Source: Gemmatimonadota bacterium
GTDB lineage: Bacteria > Gemmatimonadota > Gemmatimonadetes > Gemmatimonadales > Gemmatimonadaceae
Reading direction: 5' to 3'
Length of the DNA: 5,584 nt
Assembly (NCBI GenBank): GCA_029884515.1
Contig: JAOUHR010000156.1
Coordinates: 1 to 5,584 of the forward strand
Shown one piece after another: positions 1 to 5,584 of the stretch (within the stretch, counting starts at the first letter, position 1; every line of letters starts with the position of its first letter). Position numbers and translations under genes: made by a program. The notes under the pieces are model-generated. The model did no database searches, was not told the origin of the DNA, and was given only the letters and a program-made list of their open reading frames with translations.

Positions 1-696
1 GCACGCATTCACCACCATGCGCGCCTGCACCTGCAGCTCGCCGCCGCCGCGCCGGTCGCGCACCACGGCACCGGTCACCGCGCCGCGGGCGCGCCCAGCG
101 CCCCCCCCGAAGGTGAGCGCGGTGACGTCCGCGTAGTTGAGCACCGTCGCGCTCGCGTGCGCCGCATCGAGCACGTTCGCGAGCGTCAGGCGCGCGTCGT
201 TGGTCGCGGCGTCCCAGTAGCTCGCACCGCCGGTGAGGTCGGTGCGCGCGAGGGCGGGCTCGGCCTCGAGCACCGATTCCGCGTCCAACCGGCGGTGGCG
301 GCCGACGTTCCGAAACAAGGCGAGCAGGTCGTAGAGCGCGAGGCCTGCGGCGAGTTTCCAGCGGGGGATGCGCGCCCCTCGATACACGGGCCAGGTGAAG
401 CGCAGCGGGTGGACGAGGTGCGGCGCGAGCGCGAGGAGCCGCCGGCGTTCGCGGCTGGCCTCGAACACGAGGTGCAGGTATCCGTGCTCGAGGTACCGCA
501 CCCCGCCATGCACGAGCCGTGACGAACGGCTCGACGTGCCCGAGGCGAAGTCGTCCCGCTCGACGAGCCCCACGGCGAGCCCACGCCGTGCCGCATCGCG
601 CGCGATCCCGGCGCCCGTGATCCCGCCGCCGATCACGAGCAGGTCGAAGCGCCGGTCTGCGAGGTCGAGGAGGCGCTGGGCGCGCCGCGGGATCAT
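1..696 (-). CDS. glpD: Aerobic glycerol-3-phosphate dehydrogenase, FAD-dependent (N-terminal 232 residues; C-terminus beyond the window)
   Basis: GlpD oxidises sn-glycerol-3-phosphate to dihydroxyacetone phosphate at the inner face of the membrane and passes electrons through FAD to quinone. Reading leftward from an ATG at 696-694 the frame stays open to base 1. Visible features are the N-terminal Rossmann FAD site at residues 21-39 (VIGGGITGAGIARDAARRG), an acidic residue ending the second strand (E46), and the family motif at about 50-72 (TSSRSS, then LVHGGVRYLEHG). Later come WDAATNDARL at about 150-160 and MVVNAC at the window edge, where family members usually have NATGPW, so a Cys replaces the usual Thr. 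These match my recollection of E. coli GlpD throughout. An in-frame GTG at 708-706 would add four residues (VSTP) and is a real alternative start. No good Shine-Dalgarno sits just before either. A run of eight G on the coding strand (108-101) lies in a Gly/Ala/Arg-rich loop and keeps the frame. The gene diverges from fadI across about 90 bases. Confidence 0.9.
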   Translation of the reverse strand, partial: MIPRRAQRLLDLADRRFDLLVIGGGITGAGIARDAARRGLAVGLVERDDFASGTSSRSSRLVHGGVRYLEHGYLHLVFEASRERRRLLALAPHLVHPLRFTWPVYRGARIPRWKLAAGLALYDLLALFRNVGRHRRLDAESVLEAEPALARTDLTGGASYWDAATNDARLTLANVLDAAHASATVLNYADVTALTFGGGAGRARGAVTGAVVRDRRGGGELQVQARMVVNAC

Positions 697-719
697 GGGG
701 GTGGACACGCGGGGAGCAT
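693..719 (-). other. Possible leader peptide MLPACPPP, coupled to glpD
   Basis: An ATG at 719-717 opens an eight-codon frame, MLPACPPP, ending in TGA at 695-693. That TGA overlaps the proposed glpD ATG (696-694) as ATGA, the usual geometry of translational coupling. A GGAGG at 733-729 lies nine bases before this ATG, a better ribosome-binding arrangement than glpD itself has. Three consecutive prolines just before the stop form a known slow, EF-P-dependent context. Against it: such short frames arise easily in GC-rich DNA, and the start overlaps a candidate -10 box (720-715) that would exclude it from that transcript. Confidence 0.22.
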
Positions 720-720
720 A
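715..720 (-). promoter_or_regulatory. Candidate -10 box TATGCT for glpD
   Basis: TATGCT on the minus strand matches four of six TATAAT positions, including the key first, second and last bases. The six bases that follow lead exactly to a GTG at 708-706 in frame with glpD, so transcription from this box would give a leaderless glpD mRNA. A weak CTGTCG lies 18 bases upstream in the -35 position. This is inferred from sequence alone. Confidence 0.25.
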
Positions 721-728
721 CCGCCGCG

Positions 729-733
729 CCTCC
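729..733 (-). promoter_or_regulatory. Shine-Dalgarno-like GGAGG upstream of glpD
   Basis: CCTCC on the plus strand reads GGAGG on the minus strand. It is nine bases before the ATG of the possible leader peptide (719), but 20 bases before the alternative glpD GTG (708) and 32 before the glpD ATG (696). It can only directly serve the leader frame. It may equally be a chance match in G-rich DNA. Confidence 0.25.
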
Positions 734-777
734 GCATCCGACAGCATCGCCGCCCTGCGCACCGCGCCGACCGACCC

Positions 778-783
778 TAGCTT
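778..783 (+). promoter_or_regulatory. Candidate -10 box TAGCTT for fadI (leaderless geometry)
   Basis: TAGCTT has the T, A and final T of the TANNNT pattern and stands six bases before the fadI ATG at 790, so +1 would fall on the start codon. The surrounding TAGCTTTATC is the most AT-rich patch in the divergent region. No Shine-Dalgarno precedes fadI, which agrees with a leaderless transcript. No convincing -35 element is present. Confidence 0.3.
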
Positions 784-789
784 TATCGG

Positions 790-2085
790 ATGCCCATCTA
801 TGAACCGGGGAGACGCGTCGCGATCGTCGCGGGTGTCCGCACCCCCTTCGCCAAGGCCGGCACCACCCTCAAGGCGCTCAGTGCGATCGAGCTGGGCAAG
901 ATCGCCGTGAGCGAGCTGGTGCATCGCTCCGACCTCGATCCGGCGGCGCTCGACCTCCTCGTGTTCGGCACCGTGATCCCCTCGGTGCTCGCGCCCAACA
1001 TCGCGCGCGAGATCGCGCTGATGCCGCTCCTCCCGAAGAAGGTGGATGCGTGGAGCGTCTCCCGCGCGTGTGCCTCCGCCAACCAGGCCATCACCGACGC
1101 CGCCGACCAGATCGCGCTCGGCCACGCGCAGATCGCCATCGCCGGCGGCGCCGAGTCGTTGAGCAACGTGCCGATCCTGCACTCGCGCGGATTCTCCGAC
1201 GCGCTCATCGCGGCCTCCAAGGCCAAGACCCTCGCCCAGCGCGTACAGGCCTTCGGGAAGATCCGGGCGAAGGACTTCGTGCCCATCACGCCGGCCATCG
1301 CCGAGCCCACCACGGGCGAGACGATGGGCCAGTCGGCGGAGAAGATGGCGAAGATCAACGGCATCCCGCGCGAGGAACAGGATGCCCTCGCCCTCGCCTC
1401 GCACCTGAAGGCGAGTGCGGGCACCGCCGACGGTCGGCTCACGGCGGAGATCGTGCCGGTGATGCTGCCGCCCAGATACGAGAAGGCGATGACCGAGGAC
1501 AACGGCATCCGCAGCGACTCGACGCTGGAGGCGCTCGCCGCGCTCAAGCCGGTGTTCGACCGTCGCTATGGCACCGTCACGGCGGGCAACGCGTCGCCGC
1601 TCACCGACGGGGGCGCGGCGGTGCTCCTCATGCGAGAGGACGTCGCCAAGGCACTCGGCTACCAGCCCAAGGCGTACATCCGGTCGTATGCGTACGCGGC
1701 GGTGGATCCGGGTGAACAGCTCCTCCAGGCGCCGGTGCTCGCGGCGCCGGTCGCACTCAAGCGCGCCGGACTCACGCTCAAGGAGATCGATCTCGTGGAG
1801 ATGCACGAGGCGTTCGCGGCGCAGGTGCTCTCCAACCTCCGCGGCTTCGAGTCGCCGATGTGGGCGGAGCGGGCGGGGTTCAGCACACCGGTGGGCGCGG
1901 TGGACCGCACGCGGCTCAACGTGATGGGCGGCTCGGTCGCGATCGGGCATCCCTTCGGCGCCACGGGCGCCCGCATCACCACCACGCTGGTGAACGAGCT
2001 CGGGCGCCGCGGCGGCCAGTTCGGCCTGATGACCGTCTGCGCGGCCGGCGGGCTCGGCTTCGCGATGGTCGTGGAGCGCGCATGA
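790..2085 (+). CDS. fadI: 3-ketoacyl-CoA thiolase, FadI type (fatty-acid oxidation complex beta subunit)
   Basis: FadI catalyses the last step of beta-oxidation, cleaving 3-ketoacyl-CoA with CoA to acetyl-CoA and a shortened acyl-CoA. It works in the cytosol with FadJ. The 431-residue product is close to E. coli FadI (436). It opens with RVAIVAGVRTPFAK (9-22). The nucleophilic cysteine is C94 in SVSRACAS. The other thiolase catalytic motifs follow: HEAFAAQ (H339), GHPFGATGAR (H387) and VCAAGGLG (C417). APNIAREI (68-75) and MGQSAEKMAKINGI also match FadI rather than FadA as I recall them. All catalytic residues are present, so it should be active. The ATG at 790 is chosen because the conserved N-terminus begins right after it. 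There is no Shine-Dalgarno before it, and an AT-rich TAGCTTTATC lies just upstream. Its TGA overlaps the fadJ ATG. FadI rather than FadA is also supported by the order thiolase first, hydratase-dehydrogenase second. Confidence 0.93.
   Translation: MPIYEPGRRVAIVAGVRTPFAKAGTTLKALSAIELGKIAVSELVHRSDLDPAALDLLVFGTVIPSVLAPNIAREIALMPLLPKKVDAWSVSRACASANQAITDAADQIALGHAQIAIAGGAESLSNVPILHSRGFSDALIAASKAKTLAQRVQAFGKIRAKDFVPITPAIAEPTTGETMGQSAEKMAKINGIPREEQDALALASHLKASAGTADGRLTAEIVPVMLPPRYEKAMTEDNGIRSDSTLEALAALKPVFDRRYGTVTAGNASPLTDGGAAVLLMREDVAKALGYQPKAYIRSYAYAAVDPGEQLLQAPVLAAPVALKRAGLTLKEIDLVEMHEAFAAQVLSNLRGFESPMWAERAGFSTPVGAVDRTRLNVMGGSVAIGHPFGATGARITTTLVNELGRRGGQFGLMTVCAAGGLGFAMVVERA
2073..2085 (+). promoter_or_regulatory. 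fadI-fadJ ATGA overlap with internal ribosome-binding site
   Basis: GGAG at 2073-2076, inside the last fadI codons, stands five bases before the fadJ ATG (2082-2084). The fadI TGA (2083-2085) overlaps that ATG as ATGA. This arrangement normally couples translation and keeps the two subunits of one complex in balance. It also fixes the fadJ start: the upstream in-frame ATG at 1860 would run through the thiolase gene and add an unrelated Gly/Arg/His-rich segment. Confidence 0.75.
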
Positions 2086-4253
2086 GCGACACGACGAAGG
2101 GCCAGGCCCTCTCGCTCGAGGTCGAGGACGGCGTCGCGGTCGTCACCTTCGACCTCCCCGGCGAGTCGGTGAACAAGTTCTCGCCGGCCGTGATCGAGGA
2201 GTTCACGCAGGTCGTCGAGCGCATCGAGCAGGACGCGGCGATCAAGGGTGCGGTGCTGATCAGCGCCAAGCCGGGGATCTTCATCGCCGGCGCGGACATC
2301 GACCAGTTCCTCGAGTTCCGCACCGCCGCCGACGCGGCGGCGGCGAGCGCGTTCGGTCACGCGATGATGCAGCGCATCGAGAAGGGGCGCGTGCCGGTCG
2401 TCGCCGCGATCGACGGGGCCTGCCTCGGGGGCGGGCTCGAGTTCTCCCTCGCCTGTGCCTACCGCGTCGCGGCCGACACGCCGAAGACGATGCTCCAGTT
2501 GCCGGAGACGCAGCTCGGGCTGATTCCCGGCGCGGGCGGCACGCAGCGCCTGCCGCGGCTCATCGGCCTCCAGGCCGCGCTCGACATCATCCTCACCGCC
2601 AAGAACGTCCGAGCGAAGAAGGCGCTGCAGGTCGGCCTCGTGGACGAGCTCGTGCACCCGAGTATCCTGCGCGCCATCGCGATCCAGCGGGCGAAGGAGC
2701 TCGCGAGCGGCGCCGTCGCCCGCAAGCGCGACAGCCGTCCGCACGGCGCCAAGGAACTCCTGCTCGACGACAACCCGATCGGCCGCGCGGTGGTCTTCCG
2801 CCAGGCGCGGGAGATGACGCTCAAGAAGTCGAAGGGCCACTACCCGGCGCTGCTGGCGGCGATCGACGCGGTGGCCGCCGGCTTCCACGGCACCGAGGCC
2901 GAGGGATTCGCCGAGGAGGCACGGCTCTTCGGCCAGATGGCGATGACCGCCGTCTCGAGGGAGCTGATCTTCCTCTTCTACGCCACTACCGCGCTCAAGA
3001 AGGATCCGGGCGTGGCGGGCGTCGCACCCCCGGCACTGCCGGTAGACCGCATCGCCGTGCTCGGGAGCGGGTTCATGGGATCGGGCATCGCTGCGATCTC
3101 CGTGATGAAGGGGATCCCGGTCCGCTTCAAGGACACCGAGGCCGACCGCGTGGCGAAGGGCGTCGGCGCCGTGCGCGACATACTCAAGGACCGTTTCACC
3201 AAGAGGCAGATCACGCGGCAGCAGTTCGAGGACCAGCTCGGGCTCGTCGCTGGCACCACGCAGTACACGGGCTTCGGGCACGTGCCGCTCGTGATCGAGG
3301 CGGTGTTCGAGGAGCTCGGCGTGAAGCAGACCGTGCTCAAGGAGACGGAGGCCCGGCTCTCCCCGTCGGCGATCTTCGCCACCAACACGAGCACGATCCC
3401 GATCTCGAGGATCGCGGCGGCGAGTCGGCGCCCCGAGCGGGTGATCGGGATGCACTTCTTCTCGCCTGTGCACAAGATGCCGCTGCTCGAGGTGATCGTG
3501 ACGCCGCAGACGGCTCCCGAGGTGGTGACCACGGTCGTCGAGTTCGGCCGCCGCATCGGCAAGACGGTCATCATCGTGAACGACTCCCCGGGATTCTATG
3601 TGAACCGGATCCTCGCGCCCTATGTGAACGAGGCGGGCAAGCTGCTCGACGAGGGCATCGCGGTGGACGTGATCGACAAGGCGATGGGCGCCTTCGGGTT
3701 CCCGGTGGGGCCGATCAACCTCATCGACGAGGTCGGGCTCGACATCGCCGGCAAGTCCGGCGCGATCATGGCCGAGGCGTTCGGCGGCCGCATGCAGCCG
3801 AGCGAGGCGCTGCAGAAGGTTCTCGGCGCGGGACGACTCGGCCGGAAAGGGAATCAGGGCTTCTACACGTACGACGAGCGCGGCAAGCGCGAGGGCGTGG
3901 ACGAGAGCGTCTACGAGCTCTTCCCCGGAGGGAAGAAGCGCCGCGAGGTGCCCCGGGACGAGATCCAGCGCCGCCTCTCGCTCGCGATGGTGAACGAGGC
4001 CGCGCGCTGCCTGGAGGAAGGCATCGTGCGTTCGGCCCGCGACGGCGACATCGGCGCGGTGTTCGGGATCGGGTTCCCGCCCTTCCGTGGCGGGCCGTTC
4101 CGGCACGTGGACGCGGCGGGCGCGGGCGAGGTCGTGGCGCAGCTCGAAGCGCTCGACGCGAAGCACCCGGGACGGTTCACGCCGGCGGCGATCCTCCGGG
4201 AGATGGCGCGGGCGGGGCGGACGTTCTATCCGCAGACGGGAAAGCCCGCATGA
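2082..4253 (+). CDS. fadJ: Bifunctional enoyl-CoA hydratase / 3-hydroxyacyl-CoA dehydrogenase, FadJ type (complex alpha subunit)
   Basis: FadJ hydrates trans-2-enoyl-CoA and then oxidises the L-3-hydroxyacyl-CoA with NAD+, handing 3-ketoacyl-CoA to FadI. The 723-residue product is close to E. coli FadJ (714). Residues 13-200 are the crotonase domain, with IAGADI (68-73) and CLGGGLE (114-120) at the oxyanion hole. The two catalytic glutamates are E120 and E142 (LPETQLGLIPGAGGTQRLPR). A helical linker spans about 200-320. The NAD-binding fold begins at 324 with GSGFMG (328-333). The dehydrogenase dyad is H458 (GMHFFSPV) and E470, with S437 (NTST) and N508 (FYVNRIL). All keep the spacing of E. 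coli FadB S429, H450, E462 and N500. The C-terminal repeat carries RSARDGDIGAVFGIGFPPF and GGPFRHVD, which resemble FadJ more than FadB. No active-site residue is missing. An exact 8-bp inverted repeat (2323-2343) in the Ala-rich segment at residues 81-90 looks incidental. Confidence 0.94.
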   Translation: MSDTTKGQALSLEVEDGVAVVTFDLPGESVNKFSPAVIEEFTQVVERIEQDAAIKGAVLISAKPGIFIAGADIDQFLEFRTAADAAAASAFGHAMMQRIEKGRVPVVAAIDGACLGGGLEFSLACAYRVAADTPKTMLQLPETQLGLIPGAGGTQRLPRLIGLQAALDIILTAKNVRAKKALQVGLVDELVHPSILRAIAIQRAKELASGAVARKRDSRPHGAKELLLDDNPIGRAVVFRQAREMTLKKSKGHYPALLAAIDAVAAGFHGTEAEGFAEEARLFGQMAMTAVSRELIFLFYATTALKKDPGVAGVAPPALPVDRIAVLGSGFMGSGIAAISVMKGIPVRFKDTEADRVAKGVGAVRDILKDRFTKRQITRQQFEDQLGLVAGTTQYTGFGHVPLVIEAVFEELGVKQTVLKETEARLSPSAIFATNTSTIPISRIAAASRRPERVIGMHFFSPVHKMPLLEVIVTPQTAPEVVTTVVEFGRRIGKTVIIVNDSPGFYVNRILAPYVNEAGKLLDEGIAVDVIDKAMGAFGFPVGPINLIDEVGLDIAGKSGAIMAEAFGGRMQPSEALQKVLGAGRLGRKGNQGFYTYDERGKREGVDESVYELFPGGKKRREVPRDEIQRRLSLAMVNEAARCLEEGIVRSARDGDIGAVFGIGFPPFRGGPFRHVDAAGAGEVVAQLEALDAKHPGRFTPAAILREMARAGRTFYPQTGKPA

Positions 4254-4263
4254 ACCGCAGAGG

Positions 4264-4277
4264 GGAGATGGGAGATG
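4264..4277 (+). repeat. Tandem GGAGATG heptamer in a purine-rich leader
   Basis: Two perfect copies of GGAGATG abut at 4264-4270 and 4271-4277, followed by TGAGAGGCGAGG. From 4258 to 4289 the plus strand is nearly all purine with a few T. Each unit joins a GGAG to an ATG or AGATG. It lies between fadJ and the peptidase start, where it could extend the ribosome-landing region or be a copy of a dispersed intergenic repeat. Only two units are present, so chance is possible. Confidence 0.4.
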
Positions 4278-4280
4278 TGA

Positions 4281-4289
4281 GAGGCGAGG
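4281..4289 (+). promoter_or_regulatory. Ribosome-binding site deciding the peptidase start
   Basis: Two GAGG motifs (4281-4284 and 4286-4289) precede the ATG at 4292 by seven and two bases. The first has normal spacing and makes 4292 the best start. Competing in-frame starts are ATG 4250 (overlapping the fadJ stop as ATGA), ATG 4268 and GTG 4277. These would only add a charged, non-conserved segment in front of the signal peptide. Confidence 0.55.
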
Positions 4290-4291
4290 CA

Positions 4292-5584
4292 ATGCGCGTT
4301 CTCCGGCGTCCCGGGCATGGGACCGCGGGCACTCAGCCTGGTCGTCCGTCGCCCACCTCCCGCGCGTGGCTCGCGCTCGCGGCGTGTGCGCTCGCACCGC
4401 TCGCCGCCTCGGCGCAGCAGACGCGCGCCGAGCGGACGAGGTACGTCGAGACGTCCACCTATGCCGACGTGATCGCATTCGTGGATTCGCTCGAGCGGCG
4501 TGCGCCGGGCGAGATGGTGCGCGGGATCCTCGGCACCACGTCGCTCGGCAGGGTGCTCCCGTACTTCGTGGTGTCGCGGCCGCTCGTGCGCACGCCGGGC
4601 GAGGCGCGCCGGTCGGGGAAGCCGATCGTCTACGTACAGGCGAACATCCACGGCGGCGAGGTGGAGGGGAAGGAGGCGCTGCAGGCGCTGCTCCGCGACC
4701 TCGCGCTCGACCCGAAGCGCAACGCACTCGATTCGATCGTACTGATCGCGGTGCCCATCTACAATGCCGACGGCAACGATGCGTGGGGGCCGCAGGAACG
4801 GCAGCGCTCCGAGCAGGATGGACCGCCCCTGATCGGCCAGCGGCCGAACGGCCAGGGTTACGACCTCAACCGCGACTACGTGAAGGACGAGGCGCCGGAG
4901 ACGGCCGCCTCGCTCGCGATGTTCCGCGCCTGGGATCCCGACGTGTTCGTGGACCTCCACACCACCGACGGGTCGTACCACGGCTACGCGCTCACCTACT
5001 CCCCGTCGCTGCATCCGGCGGCGATGACGGGACGCGTCGCGCCCGCCGGGCCCTGGACGCGCGACACGCTCCTCCCGGAGCTCCGCCGCCGCGTGCGCGA
5101 GCGCCGCGGCTACGAGGTGTTCGACTACGGCAACTTCACCGGGGTGAACGGCCAGCGCGAGGATCCGGCGTCGCTCGAGAAGGGGAGCTGGGTGACGTAC
5201 GAGCACAAGCCACGCTACGGCACGAACTACTTCGGCCTGCGGAACGGCGTGAGCGTGCTGAGCGAGGCCTACTCGCACGATCCCTTCGAGCGGCGCGTCA
5301 AGTCCACGTACGCGTTCGTCGCGGAACTGCTCTCGTACGTCGGCGAGCGCGGCCGCGTGGTGACGTCGCGCACGCGCGCGAACGCGTCGCCATCGACGTA
5401 CGTGGCGCGCGCGCGGGGCGCGGCCGTCCCGATCCGCGCGCGGATGACCACCGCGCCGTTCTCCGCACCAGTGCTCGTCGAGCCGCTCCGGGCGATGGGG
5501 GACACCGTGCGTCACGAGGCCGGCGTGCGCGCGGGCTTCCGTCGCACGCACACCTTCACGGCCGTCACGATGCCGGTGTTCGAC
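4292..5584 (+). CDS. Secreted M14-family zinc carboxypeptidase-like protein (first 431 residues; C-terminus beyond the window)
   Basis: Members of peptidase family M14 use one zinc ion to remove C-terminal residues from peptides or to cut cell-wall or modified peptides. The exact substrate cannot be read here. Counting from ATG 4292, a basic Pro/Gly-rich stretch (1-24) leads into a hydrophobic core (AWLALAACALAPLAASA, 25-41) with a likely signal peptidase I cut at ASA-QQ (41/42), so the enzyme should act outside the cytoplasm. Zinc ligands are H120 and E123 (IHGGEVEG) and H223 (VDLHTTDGS). The substrate-binding Asn-Arg pair is N193-R194 (YDLNRDY), and the catalytic glutamate is probably E325 (VLSEAYSHD). 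The order agrees with carboxypeptidase A (H69, E72, N144-R145, H196, E270). After about residue 345 comes a segment outside the core catalytic fold, cut at TMPVFD. The 38-base gap to fadJ, with no terminator, suggests co-transcription. LAAC (29-32) resembles a lipobox, but the hydrophobic run continues past the Cys, so a lipoprotein is less likely. Confidence 0.88.
   Translation, partial: MRVLRRPGHGTAGTQPGRPSPTSRAWLALAACALAPLAASAQQTRAERTRYVETSTYADVIAFVDSLERRAPGEMVRGILGTTSLGRVLPYFVVSRPLVRTPGEARRSGKPIVYVQANIHGGEVEGKEALQALLRDLALDPKRNALDSIVLIAVPIYNADGNDAWGPQERQRSEQDGPPLIGQRPNGQGYDLNRDYVKDEAPETAASLAMFRAWDPDVFVDLHTTDGSYHGYALTYSPSLHPAAMTGRVAPAGPWTRDTLLPELRRRVRERRGYEVFDYGNFTGVNGQREDPASLEKGSWVTYEHKPRYGTNYFGLRNGVSVLSEAYSHDPFERRVKSTYAFVAELLSYVGERGRVVTSRTRANASPSTYVARARGAAVPIRARMTTAPFSAPVLVEPLRAMGDTVRHEAGVRAGFRRTHTFTAVTMPVFD

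Larger units (their letters stand above)
697..789. promoter_or_regulatory. Divergent promoter region between glpD and fadI
   Basis: This 93-base gap lies between two genes transcribed away from each other, so it must hold promoters for both unless they are read from further away. It includes the candidate -10 boxes at 720-715 (leftward) and 778-783 (rightward). I found no clear -35 TTGACA-like box at a standard distance for either, and no FadR-like TGGT-N3-ACCA operator. A short direct repeat, CCGACCGACC, lies at about 767-776. The location makes shared regulation of glycerol-3-phosphate and fatty-acid oxidation possible but does not demonstrate it. Confidence 0.6.

Noticed and set aside
157..522. 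A plus-strand open frame opposite glpD (121 codons), and another at 368-910.
   Set aside because: The minus-strand frame across the same bases gives a clear GlpD N-terminus. These plus-strand frames are compositional by-products with no motif.
697..789. A FadR- or PsrA-like operator in the divergent region.
   Set aside because: No TGGT-N3-ACCA or comparable palindrome was found. The only repetition is a short CCGACCGACC, too small to call an operator.
2323..2343. A perfect inverted repeat, CCGCCGCC-GACGC-GGCGGCGG, that could form a strong hairpin in the fadJ message.
   Set aside because: It falls in Ala codons (residues 81-90) in a helix the family normally has. It has no T-run, so is not a terminator, and such GCC/GGC symmetry is common at this GC content.
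4254..4291. A possible terminator between fadJ and the peptidase.
   Set aside because: The stretch is almost all purine on one strand, so it cannot fold into a stem, and no T-run follows.
1659..4727. A very long open frame on the minus strand (about 1,022 codons) opposite fadI, fadJ and the peptidase start.
   Set aside because: Its translation is Arg/His/Ala/Glu-rich with no recognisable domain. It lies antisense to two genes with complete catalytic motifs. Such frames are expected opposite GC-rich codons.
5350..5450. Alternating CG runs (for example 5405-5415) that might form Z-DNA or be a repeat.
   Set aside because: They encode Ala/Arg codons in the open peptidase frame without periodic repetition. 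They are explained by GC-rich coding.
4226..5551. A 441-codon open frame on the minus strand opposite the M14 peptidase.
   Set aside because: It has the same low-complexity Arg/Ala/Val/His composition and no motif, while the plus strand carries ordered zinc-ligand and substrate-binding motifs. It is an antisense shadow.
1..5584. A mobile element, CRISPR, toxin-antitoxin or defence system.
   Set aside because: No transposase, integrase, spaced direct repeats or small paired ORFs were found. All four genes are metabolic or secreted-enzyme families with uniform codon use.

Overview
The window is a stretch of very GC-rich bacterial chromosome carrying lipid-catabolism genes. There are four genes: one leftward gene cut by the left edge, then three rightward, tightly packed genes, the last cut by the right edge. 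No tRNA, rRNA, CRISPR array, insertion sequence, phage gene or convincing terminator was seen. GC content, strong GC bias at third codon positions, and a secreted M14 metallopeptidase whose signal peptide ends in ASA-QQ suggest a Gemmatimonadota-like organism. This is an impression from family style; another high-GC phylum is not excluded.

Layout. Bases 1-696 (minus strand) encode the N-terminal 232 residues of an FAD-dependent glycerol-3-phosphate dehydrogenase (glpD). Bases 697-789 are a short divergent promoter region. Bases 790-2085 encode a FadI-type 3-ketoacyl-CoA thiolase. Bases 2082-4253 encode a FadJ-type bifunctional enoyl-CoA hydratase / 3-hydroxyacyl-CoA dehydrogenase. fadI and fadJ overlap by four bases (ATGA). 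Bases 4292-5584 encode the first 431 residues of a secreted M14 zinc carboxypeptidase-like protein, starting 38 bases after the fadJ stop behind a purine-rich leader.

How they fit together. FadI and FadJ are the two subunits of the fatty-acid oxidation complex and perform the hydration, oxidation and thiolysis steps of beta-oxidation. GlpD oxidises glycerol-3-phosphate. The divergent pair could therefore handle the acyl chains and glycerol backbone of degraded lipids, possibly from a shared control region. The peptidase is probably co-transcribed but has no obvious role in the same pathway.

Most of the window is ordinary metabolism, and I do not see a new defence, mobile or RNA-based system. 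The spots most worth a second look are in the 93-base divergent region. Both genes have a TANNNT hexamer exactly six bases before a possible start codon, which suggests leaderless transcripts. A competing reading for glpD is a small ORF, MLPACPPP, whose stop overlaps the glpD ATG. The purine-rich repeat before the peptidase is also notable.
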